From Lachnoclostridium edouardi (GTDB lineage Bacteria; Bacillota; Clostridia; Lachnospirales; Lachnospiraceae): a stretch of DNA of 43,279 nt. The position numbers and the translations under genes were made by a program. This document shows, one piece after another, positions 26,528 through 36,555 of this stretch; the first letter of the stretch is position 1, and each line of letters starts with the position of its first letter. Below the pieces are notes generated by a model. It was not told where the DNA came from. It ran no database searches and saw nothing but the letters and a program-made list of their open reading frames with translations. The stretch lies in assembly GCF_900240245.1 (NCBI RefSeq), contig NZ_OESQ01000001.1, forward strand, positions 533,726 to 577,004, in the 5' to 3' direction.

Positions 26528-29500
26528 TTAATTTCCCAGCAGTTCCAGCAAATCTTCTTTTGTCAGGCTGGAGAGAGAAACTGTTCCCTCCGCTATAATT
26601 TGTTCTGCCAAAGCTTTTTTAGATTCCTGCAGCGTTAAAATGTTTTCCTCTATAGTATTTTTTGTAATCAGCTTAAACACAGATACCTGCCGCTCCTGCC
26701 CGATTCTATATACTCTGTCAGTAGCCTGATTTTGAGCCGCCACATTCCACCATGGGTCATAGTGTATAACCACGTCTGCTGCAGTCAGGTTTAGACCTGT
26801 TCCCCCTGCCTTTAAGGAGATTAAAAATACGGGAGTATCATCTCTTCCAAAAGCATCTACTAAACGTGTCCGCTCTTCTTTTGGCGTTGCTCCTGTAAGT
26901 ACGTGGAAATCAATTTCTTCTTTTTTCAGTCTTTTCCCTATGATTTCCAACATAGAAGTAAACTGAGAAAACAAAAGAATTTTATGTCCTCCTGAAACTC
27001 CGTTTTTCACCAGATCTATACATGTTTCCAGCTTTGCAGAATCCCCTTTATAATTCTGATAACACAGGGAGGGATCACAGCAAATCTGCCTAAGCCTTGT
27101 AAGGCCCGCCAGAATCTGCAGCTTATCCTTTCCTTCTCCCTTACCTTCCTCCAGCTGTTTTTTCAGCAAACTTGCGTTAGCTGCGTAAAGCTCCCTTTGA
27201 TTATCTCCAAACAAGGAGTATACTGTGGTTTCCAGTTTTTCCGGCAGTTCTTTTAAAACCTGATTTTTCAGCCTTCTCAGCACAAAGGGCCTGATCAGAC
27301 GGTGAAGATTTTTTAATGCCCGATCGTTCTGGTCCCTGATTACCGGCATCTCATACTCTTTTTTAAATTTCTGATACCCAAAAAGCAATCCGGGCATTAA
27401 ATAATCAAAAATACTCCACAGCTCGCTTAGTCTATTTTCCACCGGGGTTCCCGTTAAGGCAAATCTGGTTTTTGCCTCTATCAGCTTTACTGCCTTGGCG
27501 CTTTGTGTTCCCGCATTTTTTATATATTGGGCCTCGTCTATAATTTGATATCTGAAAACATTGCCCTGGTAATATATTATATCTCTTTTCAAAAGATCAT
27601 ATGATGTAACCGCCACCTCATACTGGTTTAATCTTCTGATCTTTTCCTGCCTTTCCTGGCTGTTCCCTGTAATAGTAACAAGCTTTAAAGAAGGAGCAAA
27701 TCTGGCAGTTTCAATTTCCCAGTTATATACAAGAGAAGCAGGGCAAATAATCAGAGAAGGCAGCAGCTCCTCCTCTCTGCTGTTTTCTGCATAATCCAAC
27801 AGCAAAGCAATTACCTGGACGGTTTTTCCAAGGCCCATATCGTCGGCCAGAATCCCGCCAAAGCCGTAGCAATCCAGAGTCTTCATCCATCGAAATCCTG
27901 TTTTCTGATATCCTCTCAGCATGTCGGACATAGAAGAAGGCACGTCAAATTCGCTGTCCTCCACTGCCTTCATTCCTCTTACTAAAGATTTAAACATCTG
28001 ATCTCTGTAAAAAGACAGGCTTCCCTCTTCCCGCAGCATACTGTTTAAATACAAGGCTCTGTATTTAGGAAGCTGAATAAACTCTTTCTGCAGCTCTGAT
28101 TTTGAAATTGAAAGGCTGTCCACCAAGGTGGATACTGTAAATAAACCTCCGTCCTCCAGCTGCAGAAACTCCCCGTTTTTCAGTCTGTGATATTTTTTCT
28201 TCTGTCTGTATTCTGACAAAATTTTTACTAGCTCTGCCTTTGACATATCCGGCATATCAATGGTAAGCTCCAGCCAGTTTTCCTGACTTTTAATTCCCAC
28301 GGACATTTTAGGAGGAGGCAATACTTTCATTTTCCCCAGCTGCTCAGATACGTAAACCTCTCCCAAATCCATAAACTCCGGGATACCCTCTGTCAGCAAA
28401 TAATATATAGCGTCCTCGTCGTCCCTGATTACCAGGCTGTTGCTTTCATCTTCCCAGTACTTAAAATATTTCCCGATTACCTGGCTGATCCGAAATTCCC
28501 CCGGCACGTCTCTGCAAACTGTTCTGGGCACCTTTTCATCTTCCATGGGATGAAATGTAAAGTCCCCGTAAGACAGCATAGGCTGCATCACAATCTCATT
28601 CGGTCCCTGGCTGTCAAACTCAAATCTGGCCTTTAATTCTAAAGGTCTGTAATCCTCCAGATTGACCCCTTCCTCCTGGATCACCCCATAACGGCTGATT
28701 TTCTGCAGTACCCGTTCGAAAAACAGAGGCATGTCTCTGTCATTAATCTCAAGCTGCCTGCGGCCGCCCTGGCCTTTCATCATATACTTCATAAAAATTT
28801 TCAGGGTACTGCTGCATTCCTCATCACAGCAATACAGCTTATTGCCGTCTAAAATATATAAATGCTTTTCCCCCTCCATCATTTCAAGCTGTCTGTTCAT
28901 GGAGAGAATCACACCGTCTCGTCCGGCTCTTTCTGCCTTAAAAACCAGATTAGGATTTTCCTGAACTACTGTTACTGCTCTGCAGCTTCCCCCGTGAAGC
29001 TGCACCTCCAGCGTCTGCTCCATAAGAAGTTTGAAAAATCCGTCTCTTTCTCCTACTCCCAGCTGCAGCTCCCTGATTGCGGAAGGCAGTCCGCCGCCTC
29101 TTTGAAATTGTCTGTAATATTCATTATAAATATTTACCAGCTTTACTGCAAACTCAGCTAAGGGCCGGCTGTTTTCTGTAAATGCCTCCAAACTGTGATG
29201 AAAAGAAAAGTTCTTTCCATATTCCATCAAGCTTCCGTTTTTTACTGCTTCTGCAAAAGTACAAAGGTCTTTTACCATATAAAGTCGGTTTCTGCCTACA
29301 CGAAATTCTACCTTTACTCCCCCGCCGGCCAGTAAAAGTCTGGGAACAAAAGCAATCTTTTCTTTCTCGCCTTCTGCAATAATCAGAGCCACCTCCCTGT
29401 TGGTGTATTCCCTGACCATTGTCCGGACCTCCTGGGCTGTATAAGTCATTCGCCGACTGTCTTTATGAACCTCTTTTTTCCACTTTTCAAAAAGGGCTGT

Positions 29501-29680
29501 GCAATGTCTGCACATGCCCTTGTAAGAATTCCCCTCCTGACAGGAACAAGTATAGTCAAATACTTGATCTCCTTTTACATAAATGGAGGCTTTATATTCT
29601 TCTCCCTGGTCCTTTGCCAGGCCTTTCACGCCAACCTCGCCTTTCCAGAAAGTGTTGACGGTCATATCAGATATTTCCAT
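26528..29680 (-). CDS. SNF2-family helicase with SWIM zinc finger
   Basis: 1050 aa from the ATG after AGAGGAG at 29680; an upstream in-frame ATG lies inside the argS end region. An N-terminal SWIM zinc finger has C45, C47, C57 and H59 (CSC...CRH). A long SNF2-associated middle region follows. The ATPase core has Walker A DDMGLGKT (about 613-620), DEAQ box at 715-718, and helicase C-terminal motifs including [35 protein letters not shown] (split) and [11 protein letters not shown]. This architecture (YwqA/HelZ-like) is widespread in Firmicutes. The motor probably translocates on double-stranded DNA; its role in bacteria (transcription recycling or repair) is not settled. Confidence 0.92.
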   Translation of the reverse strand: MEISDMTVNTFWKGEVGVKGLAKDQGEEYKASIYVKGDQVFDYTCSCQEGNSYKGMCRHCTALFEKWKKEVHKDSRRMTYTAQEVRTMVREYTNREVALIIAEGEKEKIAFVPRLLLAGGGVKVEFRVGRNRLYMVKDLCTFAEAVKNGSLMEYGKNFSFHHSLEAFTENSRPLAEFAVKLVNIYNEYYRQFQRGGGLPSAIRELQLGVGERDGFFKLLMEQTLEVQLHGGSCRAVTVVQENPNLVFKAERAGRDGVILSMNRQLEMMEGEKHLYILDGNKLYCCDEECSSTLKIFMKYMMKGQGGRRQLEINDRDMPLFFERVLQKISRYGVIQEEGVNLEDYRPLELKARFEFDSQGPNEIVMQPMLSYGDFTFHPMEDEKVPRTVCRDVPGEFRISQVIGKYFKYWEDESNSLVIRDDEDAIYYLLTEGIPEFMDLGEVYVSEQLGKMKVLPPPKMSVGIKSQENWLELTIDMPDMSKAELVKILSEYRQKKKYHRLKNGEFLQLEDGGLFTVSTLVDSLSISKSELQKEFIQLPKYRALYLNSMLREEGSLSFYRDQMFKSLVRGMKAVEDSEFDVPSSMSDMLRGYQKTGFRWMKTLDCYGFGGILADDMGLGKTVQVIALLLDYAENSREEELLPSLIICPASLVYNWEIETARFAPSLKLVTITGNSQERQEKIRRLNQYEVAVTSYDLLKRDIIYYQGNVFRYQIIDEAQYIKNAGTQSAKAVKLIEAKTRFALTGTPVENRLSELWSIFDYLMPGLLFGYQKFKKEYEMPVIRDQNDRALKNLHRLIRPFVLRRLKNQVLKELPEKLETTVYSLFGDNQRELYAANASLLKKQLEEGKGEGKDKLQILAGLTRLRQICCDPSLCYQNYKGDSAKLETCIDLVKNGVSGGHKILLFSQFTSMLEIIGKRLKKEEIDFHVLTGATPKEERTRLVDAFGRDDTPVFLISLKAGGTGLNLTAADVVIHYDPWWNVAAQNQATDRVYRIGQERQVSVFKLITKNTIEENILTLQESKKALAEQIIAEGTVSLSSLTKEDLLELLGN

Positions 29681-29714
29681 GAGTCTCCTCTCGAAACATA
29701 TGCTTATAGATTCT

Positions 29715-31472
29715 TTACATACGCTCCGGCGCTTCAATACCAAGCAGGTCAATACATGTTTCCAGCACGCTTTTTGCCAGACCGATTAAAAGCAGCCAGC
29801 TTTCTCTCTGGGCTTTATCTTCCTCTGACAAAATCTTCGTATCATGGTAAAAACGGTTGCAGGCATTGGACAAATCATACACATACTGACAGATTTTATG
29901 AGGCGCTGTCTCCCCAAAGCTGTTCATAAGCACCTCATTATACTTAGAAATTTCCAGCTGGAGAGCCTTTTCTGCCTCTGTCACTGCCGGCAGAATTTTA
30001 GCAGATTTGTCAATCTCCCCGTATTTATTTAAAATAGATTTAATTCTTACAATCGTATATAAAATATAAGGACCTGTATTTCCCTCAAAGGAAATAAATC
30101 TGTCCACGTCAAATACATAATCCTTAGCCGCCTGATTAGACAGATCTCCGTACTTTAAGGCGGAAAGTCCTACAATACCTGCCGTCTCCCTTGCCTCTTC
30201 CTCAGTCACTGTCCTGTTTTCCATAATTCTGTCAAACACAGCCTCATTTATTTCGGAAATCAAGGTTTCCAGGCGCATAACCCCGCCTTCTCTTGTTTTA
30301 AAAGGCTTTCCGTCTTTTCCGTTCATAGTGCCAAAGCCCAGGAAAATCATAGGAGTATCCTGGGATACAATTCCTGCCTTTTTGGCAACCCGGAACACCT
30401 GGGTAAAGTGCAGCTCCTGCCTTTTATCCACCACATAAATATAGCGATTAGGGGAGAAATCCTGCTCTCTTTCTACTAATGTAGCTAAATCCGAGGTAGC
30501 GTAAAGGGCTGCTCCGTCCGACTTTCTCACAATACAGGGAGGAAGCTCCTTAGAATCACTGTCCTCGGCAATATCCACCACTAAAGCGCCCTGGCTTTCA
30601 TATGCCAGTCCCTTATCTATTAAATCCTGAATCAACCCTGGAATATAAGGTTGGGCATCGCTTTCCCCCTTCCAAAGGTCAAAGTGTACATTCAGATTAT
30701 TATAATTTTTCTTTAAATCCGCTACAGACACATTCATAATGTGCTTCCAGATAGCCCGGTAAGGAGCATACCCGTTCTGCAGCTGAAAAGTTGCAGTCTG
30801 GGCTCTTTCTTTAAAAGCTTCATCTGTTTTTGATTTTCCACTGGCAGCAGGATAAATTTCTTCCAGCTCTCCGATGGTAAACGGAGCCTCCTCAGGATAT
30901 TCTCCCTGGAAATTTTCATCAAAATATGGAAGCTCTGGCTTTCTGTCCCTCAATTCTTCAATAATCAGGCCCATCTGAAGCCCCCAGTCGCCAAGATGCA
31001 CATCGCCAATTACATTGTGGCCCAGAAAACGTCCCATTCTTTTTATGCTTTCACCGATTATAGCCGCCCTTAAATGTCCTACGTGAAGAGGCTTGGCCAC
31101 ATTAGCTCCGCCGTAGTCCACAATAATAGTCTCCGGCTTCTCCACTTCCTCCAGACCCAGTTTTTCTGCCTTAGACATACTGTTTATATAGTCTGCCAGC
31201 CAGGTCTCCTGCAGTTTTATATTAATAAATCCAGGCATCACAGCTTCCACTTGCGAAAACATTGAATCCCCCGACAGCTTTTCCGCTACATTATGAGCAA
31301 TATCAGTGGGCTTCTTTTTGTACGCCTTGGCAGCTGCCATCGCCCCATTGCACTGGTACTCACATAAATCTGGTCTGTTAGACAGAACCGCCTTGGCATA
31401 GGAGGCATCGTAGCCGCTTTCAGTAAATGCTGGAGCCAGCTTTTCTGCAATTAAATCCAGAATTTTTTTCAT
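29715..31472 (-). CDS. argS: Arginyl-tRNA synthetase
   Basis: 585 aa. It charges tRNA-Arg. The N-terminal Arg-S additional domain (about 1-110) precedes the class I catalytic core with NVAKPLHVGHLRAAIIGE, HIGH-type HVGH at 130-133. The KMSKS counterpart is the variant region around KPFKTREGGVMRLETLI, as usual for ArgRS. The DALR anticodon-binding domain ends the protein (LGIEAPERM). It lies 34 bp before the SNF2 helicase gene, so the two may share a transcript. Confidence 0.97.
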   Translation of the reverse strand: MKKILDLIAEKLAPAFTESGYDASYAKAVLSNRPDLCEYQCNGAMAAAKAYKKKPTDIAHNVAEKLSGDSMFSQVEAVMPGFINIKLQETWLADYINSMSKAEKLGLEEVEKPETIIVDYGGANVAKPLHVGHLRAAIIGESIKRMGRFLGHNVIGDVHLGDWGLQMGLIIEELRDRKPELPYFDENFQGEYPEEAPFTIGELEEIYPAASGKSKTDEAFKERAQTATFQLQNGYAPYRAIWKHIMNVSVADLKKNYNNLNVHFDLWKGESDAQPYIPGLIQDLIDKGLAYESQGALVVDIAEDSDSKELPPCIVRKSDGAALYATSDLATLVEREQDFSPNRYIYVVDKRQELHFTQVFRVAKKAGIVSQDTPMIFLGFGTMNGKDGKPFKTREGGVMRLETLISEINEAVFDRIMENRTVTEEEARETAGIVGLSALKYGDLSNQAAKDYVFDVDRFISFEGNTGPYILYTIVRIKSILNKYGEIDKSAKILPAVTEAEKALQLEISKYNEVLMNSFGETAPHKICQYVYDLSNACNRFYHDTKILSEEDKAQRESWLLLIGLAKSVLETCIDLLGIEAPERM

Positions 31473-31518
31473 ACTTTGTTGTCCCCTTCCTTCTATCTAT
31501 TTTCATTCTATATATATC

Positions 31519-32607
31519 TTAATCCGAATTTTTATTATACGGCAAGCCTACTGGAAAAGCAAGGGAAAAAACATATCTTATTCCCCTTACTGCTGTATTG
31601 TCAAAAATAAAAGCAAATCCTGCTGACAGCAGAAAAGTGGCCGTAGCTCTCAGTCCTGTTCCCCAAAAATAATGCTGGTTTTCCAATTCCGGAAATAATA
31701 TAGGTCTGACAAATTGCTGAAGGAGTAAAAAGTGGATCAAATAAATAGAATAACTGTACTTACTGATCCAGCTGACAGCCTTTTTTACATAATTGTTCTT
31801 TACTTCCCCGTAAAACTCAAATGTCAAAAAAATTGCCGCCCCTATGGCCATCATAGCAGGAGATAGATCATGGATATTAGCTCCCGTTCCAAGCTCCAGC
31901 CGCTTTTGCGCCACTGTAATTAAAAGCCCTGCCGCTCCCAAAAAAATAAACACTTTATAATCCTTTTTTGCACACAGCCGCCTTAATCCATATCCTAATA
32001 TATAGTAGATACACCACCCGGAGAAAATTACATACTGAAAAGCCGTTTGGACACTAAATCCCAGATTTTCTCCTAATGTAATCATGGCCTGCACCCCTAT
32101 TACTATTCCAAGCAGCCATTTTAACTCCACATCTTTCATGGCGCAGGTCATTCTGCTTAAAAAGGGCGTACATAAATAAAGTCCAAACAGCACGTACATA
32201 AACCACATGTGAGAGGCCTCCGGCAATTCACCTGAAATCAGCTCTGTAAAAAATAGATGTATATATTTACACATAAAAATTTTCTCTTCCGCCTTCACAG
32301 CCCACACTATAAAATAAACGGCGCCATAAAGCACAAACGGCACTATTATGGCTTTTATTCTTTTTTTATAAAACTCACCTATACTTTCAGGGGGAGACTG
32401 AAGAAGAAACAAACCGCTGAGCATAAAATATATTCCCACCGCAGACAACAGCACCGGCGTCACAATCCAGTGAAACCACACCTGTCTGGAGGTAATGGCC
32501 TGAGCAGGCAGACAATGAACTCCAATAATTGCCCCAACACATAAAGCTCTCAGAAAATCATATCTAATATCCCGTTTTTTATTCTCTTTCAAAATATATC
32601 CTTCCAT
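31519..32607 (-). CDS. Acyltransferase 3 family membrane protein
   Basis: 362 aa with about ten hydrophobic helices. The N-terminus RYDFLRALCVGAIIGVHC carries the Arg and His typical of acyltransferase 3 (OafA/WecH) proteins, which O-acetylate or O-acylate sugars at the membrane. Residues GELPEASHMWFMYVLFGLY and YSYSIYLIHFLL are also typical. The start is uncertain: the ATG at 32607 has a poor ribosome site, and a TTG five codons downstream has AAGGA at good distance. No polysaccharide genes are adjacent, so the acceptor is unknown. Confidence 0.85.
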   Translation of the reverse strand: MEGYILKENKKRDIRYDFLRALCVGAIIGVHCLPAQAITSRQVWFHWIVTPVLLSAVGIYFMLSGLFLLQSPPESIGEFYKKRIKAIIVPFVLYGAVYFIVWAVKAEEKIFMCKYIHLFFTELISGELPEASHMWFMYVLFGLYLCTPFLSRMTCAMKDVELKWLLGIVIGVQAMITLGENLGFSVQTAFQYVIFSGWCIYYILGYGLRRLCAKKDYKVFIFLGAAGLLITVAQKRLELGTGANIHDLSPAMMAIGAAIFLTFEFYGEVKNNYVKKAVSWISKYSYSIYLIHFLLLQQFVRPILFPELENQHYFWGTGLRATATFLLSAGFAFIFDNTAVRGIRYVFSLAFPVGLPYNKNSD

Positions 32608-32672
32608 ATTCCCGGAGAAACTAACTTATATTTCTGGGGAAAAAGAGTGCAGGCGTGAATTTTCTACGAGTC

Positions 32673-32706
32673 AAAAAAAGAGGCCTGCAGCGCAGCCCCC
32701 CTTTTT
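32673..32706 (-). terminator. efp terminator
   Basis: GC-rich stem centred near 32690 with an internal G-G mismatch and one bulge, followed on the minus strand by seven T. It ends the aro-efp run. Confidence 0.75.
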
Positions 32707-32716
32707 ACATTTTCTC

Positions 32717-33274
32717 TTATACTCTGGAAAGATATTCGCCTGTACGAGTATCAATTTTAATCTTGTCTCCCTGGCTTACAAACAGAGGTACCTGTACGCT
32801 TGCTCCCGTCTCAACAATAGCTGGCTTTGTAGCTCCTGTAGCTGTATCTCCCTTGAAACCTGGCTCTGTATCAGTGATCTCCAGTTCAACAAACAAAGGA
32901 GGCTCTACAGAGAATACGTTTCCATTGTAGGAACATACCTTACACATTTCATTTTCCTTTACAAACTTCAGTGCATCTCCGATTGTATCGCCATTTAACG
33001 CTACCTGATCGTAGTTTTCTACGTTCATAAAGTGAAATAAATCACCGTCCGCGTAAAGATACTGCATGTCCACTCTGTCAATTCTTGCCTGTGGAAACTT
33101 CTCTGTTGGACGGAAGGTTCTCTCCACTACTCCGCCACTGATAATATTTTTAATCTTAGTTCTAACAAATGCTGCACCTTTACCTGGCTTCACATGCTGG
33201 AACTCCATAATCTGAAATACATTTCCCTCAATTTCAATGGTGAGGCCGTTTCTAAAATCACCAGCTGATACCAT
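32717..33274 (-). CDS. efp: Translation elongation factor P
   Basis: 185 aa, three-domain EF-P that relieves ribosome stalling at polyproline. The modified loop is PGKGAAF with the target lysine at K32; as in Bacillus this is a lysine rather than arginine. KOW-like domain I (1-65) is followed by two OB domains. AAGGAGG precedes the ATG. It follows aroQ by 84 bp and may have its own weak promoter in that gap (TTGAAA followed by TATAGA at short spacing). It ends before a strong hairpin. Confidence 0.97.
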   Translation of the reverse strand: MVSAGDFRNGLTIEIEGNVFQIMEFQHVKPGKGAAFVRTKIKNIISGGVVERTFRPTEKFPQARIDRVDMQYLYADGDLFHFMNVENYDQVALNGDTIGDALKFVKENEMCKVCSYNGNVFSVEPPLFVELEITDTEPGFKGDTATGATKPAIVETGASVQVPLFVSQGDKIKIDTRTGEYLSRV

Positions 33275-33358
33275 AAATGATATTCCTCCTTGTTATCTGT
33301 TCTTGTCTAATCCTAAATTAATCTTCTTCATTCTATACTAAAACAAGTGCATTTTCAA

Positions 33359-33799
33359 CTATTTTTTGCAAAATTCTCCAGTGAGATAATCCATGGCCAA
33401 GACATAGCCCTCCAGCCCCAGACCCACCACCTGGCCTGTACATACAGGGGCTGTCACTGAAACATGGCGAAACTCCTCCCGCTTATGCACATTGGAAATA
33501 TGCACCTCAATAATAGGCATGTCCACAGAAGCCAGGGCATCCCGCAAAGCAATACTATAATGGGTAAACGCTCCCGGATTAATAATAATCCCCTGAGTGC
33601 CGTCTCTGTAGGCCTCTTGAATCCTGTCAATAAGGCCTCCCTCATAATTACTTTGAAACACCTCTATCTGATGGCCTTCTTCTGCTCCTTTTTTCTCCAG
33701 CATACTTTTCAGCCACTCATAATTCCTTGTACCGTAAATTCCTTTTTCCCTAATACCTACAAAATTAATATTGGGGCCGTTTAATACTAACAGCTTCAT
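33359..33799 (-). CDS. aroQ: Type II 3-dehydroquinate dehydratase
   Basis: 146 aa, the dodecameric type II enzyme that dehydrates 3-dehydroquinate to 3-dehydroshikimate. LNGPNINFVGIRE begins at 6 with the catalytic tyrosine Y22 (GIYG); QSNYEGGLIDRIQEAY, INPGAFTHYSIALRDAL and the histidine of IEVHISNVHKREEFR complete the site. It starts 2 bp after aroK with GGAGG upstream. The run aroE-aroK-aroQ covers three consecutive or neighbouring steps of the shikimate pathway; the other aro genes are elsewhere. Confidence 0.97.
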   Translation of the reverse strand: MKLLVLNGPNINFVGIREKGIYGTRNYEWLKSMLEKKGAEEGHQIEVFQSNYEGGLIDRIQEAYRDGTQGIIINPGAFTHYSIALRDALASVDMPIIEVHISNVHKREEFRHVSVTAPVCTGQVVGLGLEGYVLAMDYLTGEFCKK

Positions 33800-33801
33800 T
33801 A

Positions 33802-34320
33802 TTACTCTGCGCCTCCTGCCTGCTCTAATTCACCGATTATCTCAGAAATAGTTTTTCCGTCTGTATCTACAACCATGTGAGCCGCCTGCTGATAAACAGG
33901 CCCTCTCTTTGTCAAAAGAGCTTTTATTTTCTCTTCCGGGCTTTCTCCCTGAAGTAAAGGTCTTGAAGTATCTCCCTTTAATCTTTCTCTCACTGCTTCC
34001 GGGCTTACTTTTAAATAAACAACCGTGCCTATTTGTCTTAAAATGCCTCTGTTAATTTCCCTTAAAGGCAGTCCTCCTCCTACGGAAATAACTGAATTTT
34101 CCACAGTGTCCAGAATACTGCACAAGGCTTCTGTCTCCATTTGCCGGAAAGTATCTTCCCCGTAGTCCTTGAAAATTTCTTTTATAGTTTTCCCTGCGTG
34201 GGCCTCTATATATTGGTCTGTATCCAAAAACTGCTTTCCCCATTTTTTTGCGCATTCTGTTCCAATGCTTGTTTTTCCTGCGCCCATAAAACCGATAAAT
34301 ATTATATTTCCCTTTATCAA
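33802..34320 (-). CDS. aroK: Shikimate kinase
   Basis: 172 aa, P-loop kinase that phosphorylates shikimate. Walker A GFMGAGKTS is near 10-18, the shikimate-binding DTDQYIEAHAGKTIKEIF follows, then VGGGLPL and the lid arginine in KGDTSRPLLQG. The start codon is TTG, overlapping the aroE stop as TTGA, with GGAGGG six bases upstream, so it is translationally coupled to aroE. Confidence 0.95.
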   Translation of the reverse strand: MIKGNIIFIGFMGAGKTSIGTECAKKWGKQFLDTDQYIEAHAGKTIKEIFKDYGEDTFRQMETEALCSILDTVENSVISVGGGLPLREINRGILRQIGTVVYLKVSPEAVRERLKGDTSRPLLQGESPEEKIKALLTKRGPVYQQAAHMVVDTDGKTISEIIGELEQAGGAE

Positions 34321-35192
34321 AGCTTTCCCTCCAGCATACTGGTAAGAAGGGCTTTCGCGCCTTTTACCTGTTCCATTGTAAGCTTAATATCTGGATGCCA
34401 AAGTTCATACGCAATGACTCCCTGATAAATCAGCATGTCCAGTCCATTGTAAGCAGCGCCGCCTGCTTCCTTTACCAGCCTCATAAACTTTGTTTCCGCC
34501 GGAGTATATATAATATCTATGGCTTTGTCAATTCTTTTAAAAAACTCTGAGTCTTCTATGGGAGAATGATCCTTATCCGGGAACATGCCTACGCTGGTAG
34601 ACTGAATACAGCTGTATCTGTCTTCTGGCAGCTCTCTCCATTGGCTTAAAGCCATGGCCTTTACTTCTCCTTTTCCAAAAATCTGTTTCAGCTCCTTTGC
34701 TAAAGCTTCTCCCTTTTCCACAGATCTGTTCAGTATAAAAAGCTGCTTTGCTCCCTCTTTCATTAATATATAGCCTGCCGCCTTAGCAGCTCCGCCTGCG
34801 CCTAAAAGAACCCATCTCTTCCCCTGTATTTCAATGTTTTTTTCCTTAATTGCCCTAAGCAGCCCTTTTGCATCTGTATTATAACCTTTGTAGCCTGTCT
34901 CTGCAGGCACCAGGGTATTTACTGCTCCAATGGCCAAAGCGTCCTCGTCAATTTGGGATAAATGCTCCATCACCTGCTGTTTATAAGGAACAGTAACATT
35001 CATTCCACCTAAATTCATGGCCCAGGCTCCCTTTACAGCTTCCTTTACCTGGCCAGGTTCCACCTTTAAAGGCACATAAACCATATCTTTATTTGTCTGC
35101 TTGGACCAGAAATTGTGCATAGCCGGCGAAAGGGAATGCTCCACCGGATTTGCTAAAATTCCATATACCTTTGTTTTTCCGCTAATCATCAT
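34317..35192 (-). CDS. aroE: Shikimate dehydrogenase
   Basis: 291 aa from the ATG at 35192 (MMISGKTKVYGILANP); a longer in-frame start lies within the upstream gene. It reduces 3-dehydroshikimate with NADPH. The substrate site NPVEHSLSPAMHN and NVTVPYKQQV with the catalytic lysine are near the N-terminus; the Rossmann motif GAGGAAKAAGY sits mid-protein. It overlaps yqeG by 11 bases and aroK by 4. Confidence 0.95.
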   Translation of the reverse strand: MMISGKTKVYGILANPVEHSLSPAMHNFWSKQTNKDMVYVPLKVEPGQVKEAVKGAWAMNLGGMNVTVPYKQQVMEHLSQIDEDALAIGAVNTLVPAETGYKGYNTDAKGLLRAIKEKNIEIQGKRWVLLGAGGAAKAAGYILMKEGAKQLFILNRSVEKGEALAKELKQIFGKGEVKAMALSQWRELPEDRYSCIQSTSVGMFPDKDHSPIEDSEFFKRIDKAIDIIYTPAETKFMRLVKEAGGAAYNGLDMLIYQGVIAYELWHPDIKLTMEQVKGAKALLTSMLEGKL

Positions 35193-35706
35193 ATGTCTTC
35201 TTTCTTGTCTTTTTCTGCTGACGTCCATAAAACCAGAGAACTGCTTTCTCAGGAATCCGTTTCAGCACAATTTGTATTTCTTCTTTTGGGTTAATAGGCT
35301 TTACCAGAATGCTTTTGATCCCGGTTCTGTTCGCTCCCCAAATATCTGTAAACAGCTGATCCCCCACAAATATTGTGGAGGATTTATCTGTTTTTGCCAG
35401 CTCCATGGCTTTTATATATCCCTTTCTTCCAGGCTTTCCTCCTTTGTAAATGTAAAGGCTTTCCACTGCCTGAGCAAAGGATTTCACTCTGGGCTCCTTA
35501 TTATTGGAAATTAAGCAGGTTTTTAAACCTATGGCGCGCAGCCTTGCAAACAGCTCCACTGCCTTTTCATCTGCCGGAGCGCCGTGAGGCACAAGAGTAT
35601 TGTCTATGTCAAACAAAACTCCCTTCACCCCTTTTTTAGCCAGCTTTTCAAATGGAATCTCATATACAGATTCCACATATTGTTTTGGATAAAAATGTTT
35701 CAGCAT
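35182..35706 (-). CDS. YqeG-family HAD (IIIA) phosphatase
   Basis: 174 aa. HAD phosphatase signatures are present: DIDNTLVPHG with nucleophile D33 and D35, the motif II region LISNNKEPR, and GDQLFTDIWGANRTG as motif III/IV. YqeG proteins are widespread in Firmicutes, commonly beside aroE or yqeH. Its substrate is not established; phosphatidylglycerophosphate has been proposed for related enzymes. It starts 9 bp after nrdR and overlaps aroE, so it belongs to the ymxH-to-aroQ run. Confidence 0.88.
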   Translation of the reverse strand: MLKHFYPKQYVESVYEIPFEKLAKKGVKGVLFDIDNTLVPHGAPADEKAVELFARLRAIGLKTCLISNNKEPRVKSFAQAVESLYIYKGGKPGRKGYIKAMELAKTDKSSTIFVGDQLFTDIWGANRTGIKSILVKPINPKEEIQIVLKRIPEKAVLWFYGRQQKKTRKKTYDD

Positions 35707-35715
35707 ATTATTTTC

Positions 35716-36168
35716 CTATTTTTTCAGCAGCTTTCCCAGCTCCTCCATAAAAGTATTTACATCTTTAAATTCTCTGTACACAGACGCAAAACGAACGTAA
35801 GCCACCTCATCCAGACTTTGCAGCTTTTTCATTACCAGCTCCCCAATCTTGGTAGTCTCCACTTCCTTTTCTTCCATGTTGAAAATTTCATTTTCAATTT
35901 CATCAATCATGGCATTGATCTGCTGGGTGGAAACCGGCCTTTTGTGACAGGAGTGGATAATGCCTGCCTCGATCTTAGAGCGATCATAAGCTTCTCTGGA
36001 ATTATCTTTTTTTATTACCATGAGAGGCATAGTCTCCAGCTTCTCATAAGTAGTAAACCTCTTTCCGCATACCTCGCACTGTCTCCGGCGGCGAATAGAG
36101 CTGTTGTCGTCTGCAGGACGTGAATCAATAACCTTTGTATCGTCTGCATTGCAAAATGGGCATTTCAC
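35716..36168 (-). CDS. nrdR: Transcriptional repressor NrdR
   Basis: 150 aa from a GTG at 36168, which follows AGGAGG by seven bases and gives the canonical N-terminus (M/V)KCPFCNADDTKVIDSR. The zinc ribbon has CPFC near 3-6 and CEVCGKRF near 31-38; an ATP-cone follows (about 49-140) with PLMVIKKDNSREAYDRSKI. NrdR binds dATP/ATP and represses ribonucleotide reductase genes. None of those is in the window. It lies between ymxH and yqeG. Confidence 0.96.
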   Translation of the reverse strand: MKCPFCNADDTKVIDSRPADDNSSIRRRRQCEVCGKRFTTYEKLETMPLMVIKKDNSREAYDRSKIEAGIIHSCHKRPVSTQQINAMIDEIENEIFNMEEKEVETTKIGELVMKKLQSLDEVAYVRFASVYREFKDVNTFMEELGKLLKK

Positions 36169-36243
36169 TATAAAATCCTCCTGTTTTCTTTCATTATTTA
36201 CCATTTTACCCCAGGAAAAACATATGTGCAAGACAATTTCCCT

Positions 36244-36504
36244 TTAGAATTTGCATTTTTCCTCCACTTCTTTCTTTTTCACGTCCACCAGTATAATGTC
36301 CTCTCCTACTTGACAGATATTGCAATACGGAATTATGTACTCCTTATCATGGCCTAAAAAACCGCAGATGCAGCCTGGCCCGGCTACAATAATCGCCAGA
36401 ATACATCCTGTTTTCATATCCAGATCCACGTCCCCTACAAATCCTAAACGCCGGCAGTCATTTACATTAATCACTTCTTTTTTCTTTAAATCTGAAAATC
36501 GCAT
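36244..36504 (-). CDS. YlmC/YmxH-family sporulation protein (PRC-barrel)
   Basis: 86 aa. A single PRC-barrel-like domain begins MRFSDLKKKEVINVNDCRRLGFVGDVDLD. It is cysteine-rich (positions including those in GPGCICGF and YCNICQ). YlmC/YmxH proteins are small and found mostly in spore formers; the function is not defined. It leads the run through nrdR, yqeG and the aro genes. The start codon sits in the 3' arm of an 11-bp inverted repeat and the ribosome site is weak (GGTG), suggesting translational control. Confidence 0.85.
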   Translation of the reverse strand: MRFSDLKKKEVINVNDCRRLGFVGDVDLDMKTGCILAIIVAGPGCICGFLGHDKEYIIPYCNICQVGEDIILVDVKKKEVEEKCKF

Positions 36505-36546
36505 AGGCTACACCAGTTTACTCTCTTAGTGTATTCTATGCGATTT
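36496..36546. promoter_or_regulatory. Hairpin enclosing the ymxH start codon
   Basis: Perfect 11-bp arms AAATCGCATAG (36496-36506) and CTATGCGATTT (36536-36546), with an inner TACAC/GTGTA stem. The ymxH ATG (36502-36504) is inside one arm. It may also act as a terminator for the DUF975 gene just upstream, since TTTT follows the stem. Confidence 0.6.
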
Positions 36547-36555
36547 AACTTTATT

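Noticed and set aside
29681..29752. Longer N-terminus for the SNF2 helicase overlapping argS
   Set aside because: The ATG at 29680 has AGAGGAG directly upstream; the extension encodes an unconserved Cys/Arg-rich stretch inside the argS 3' end.
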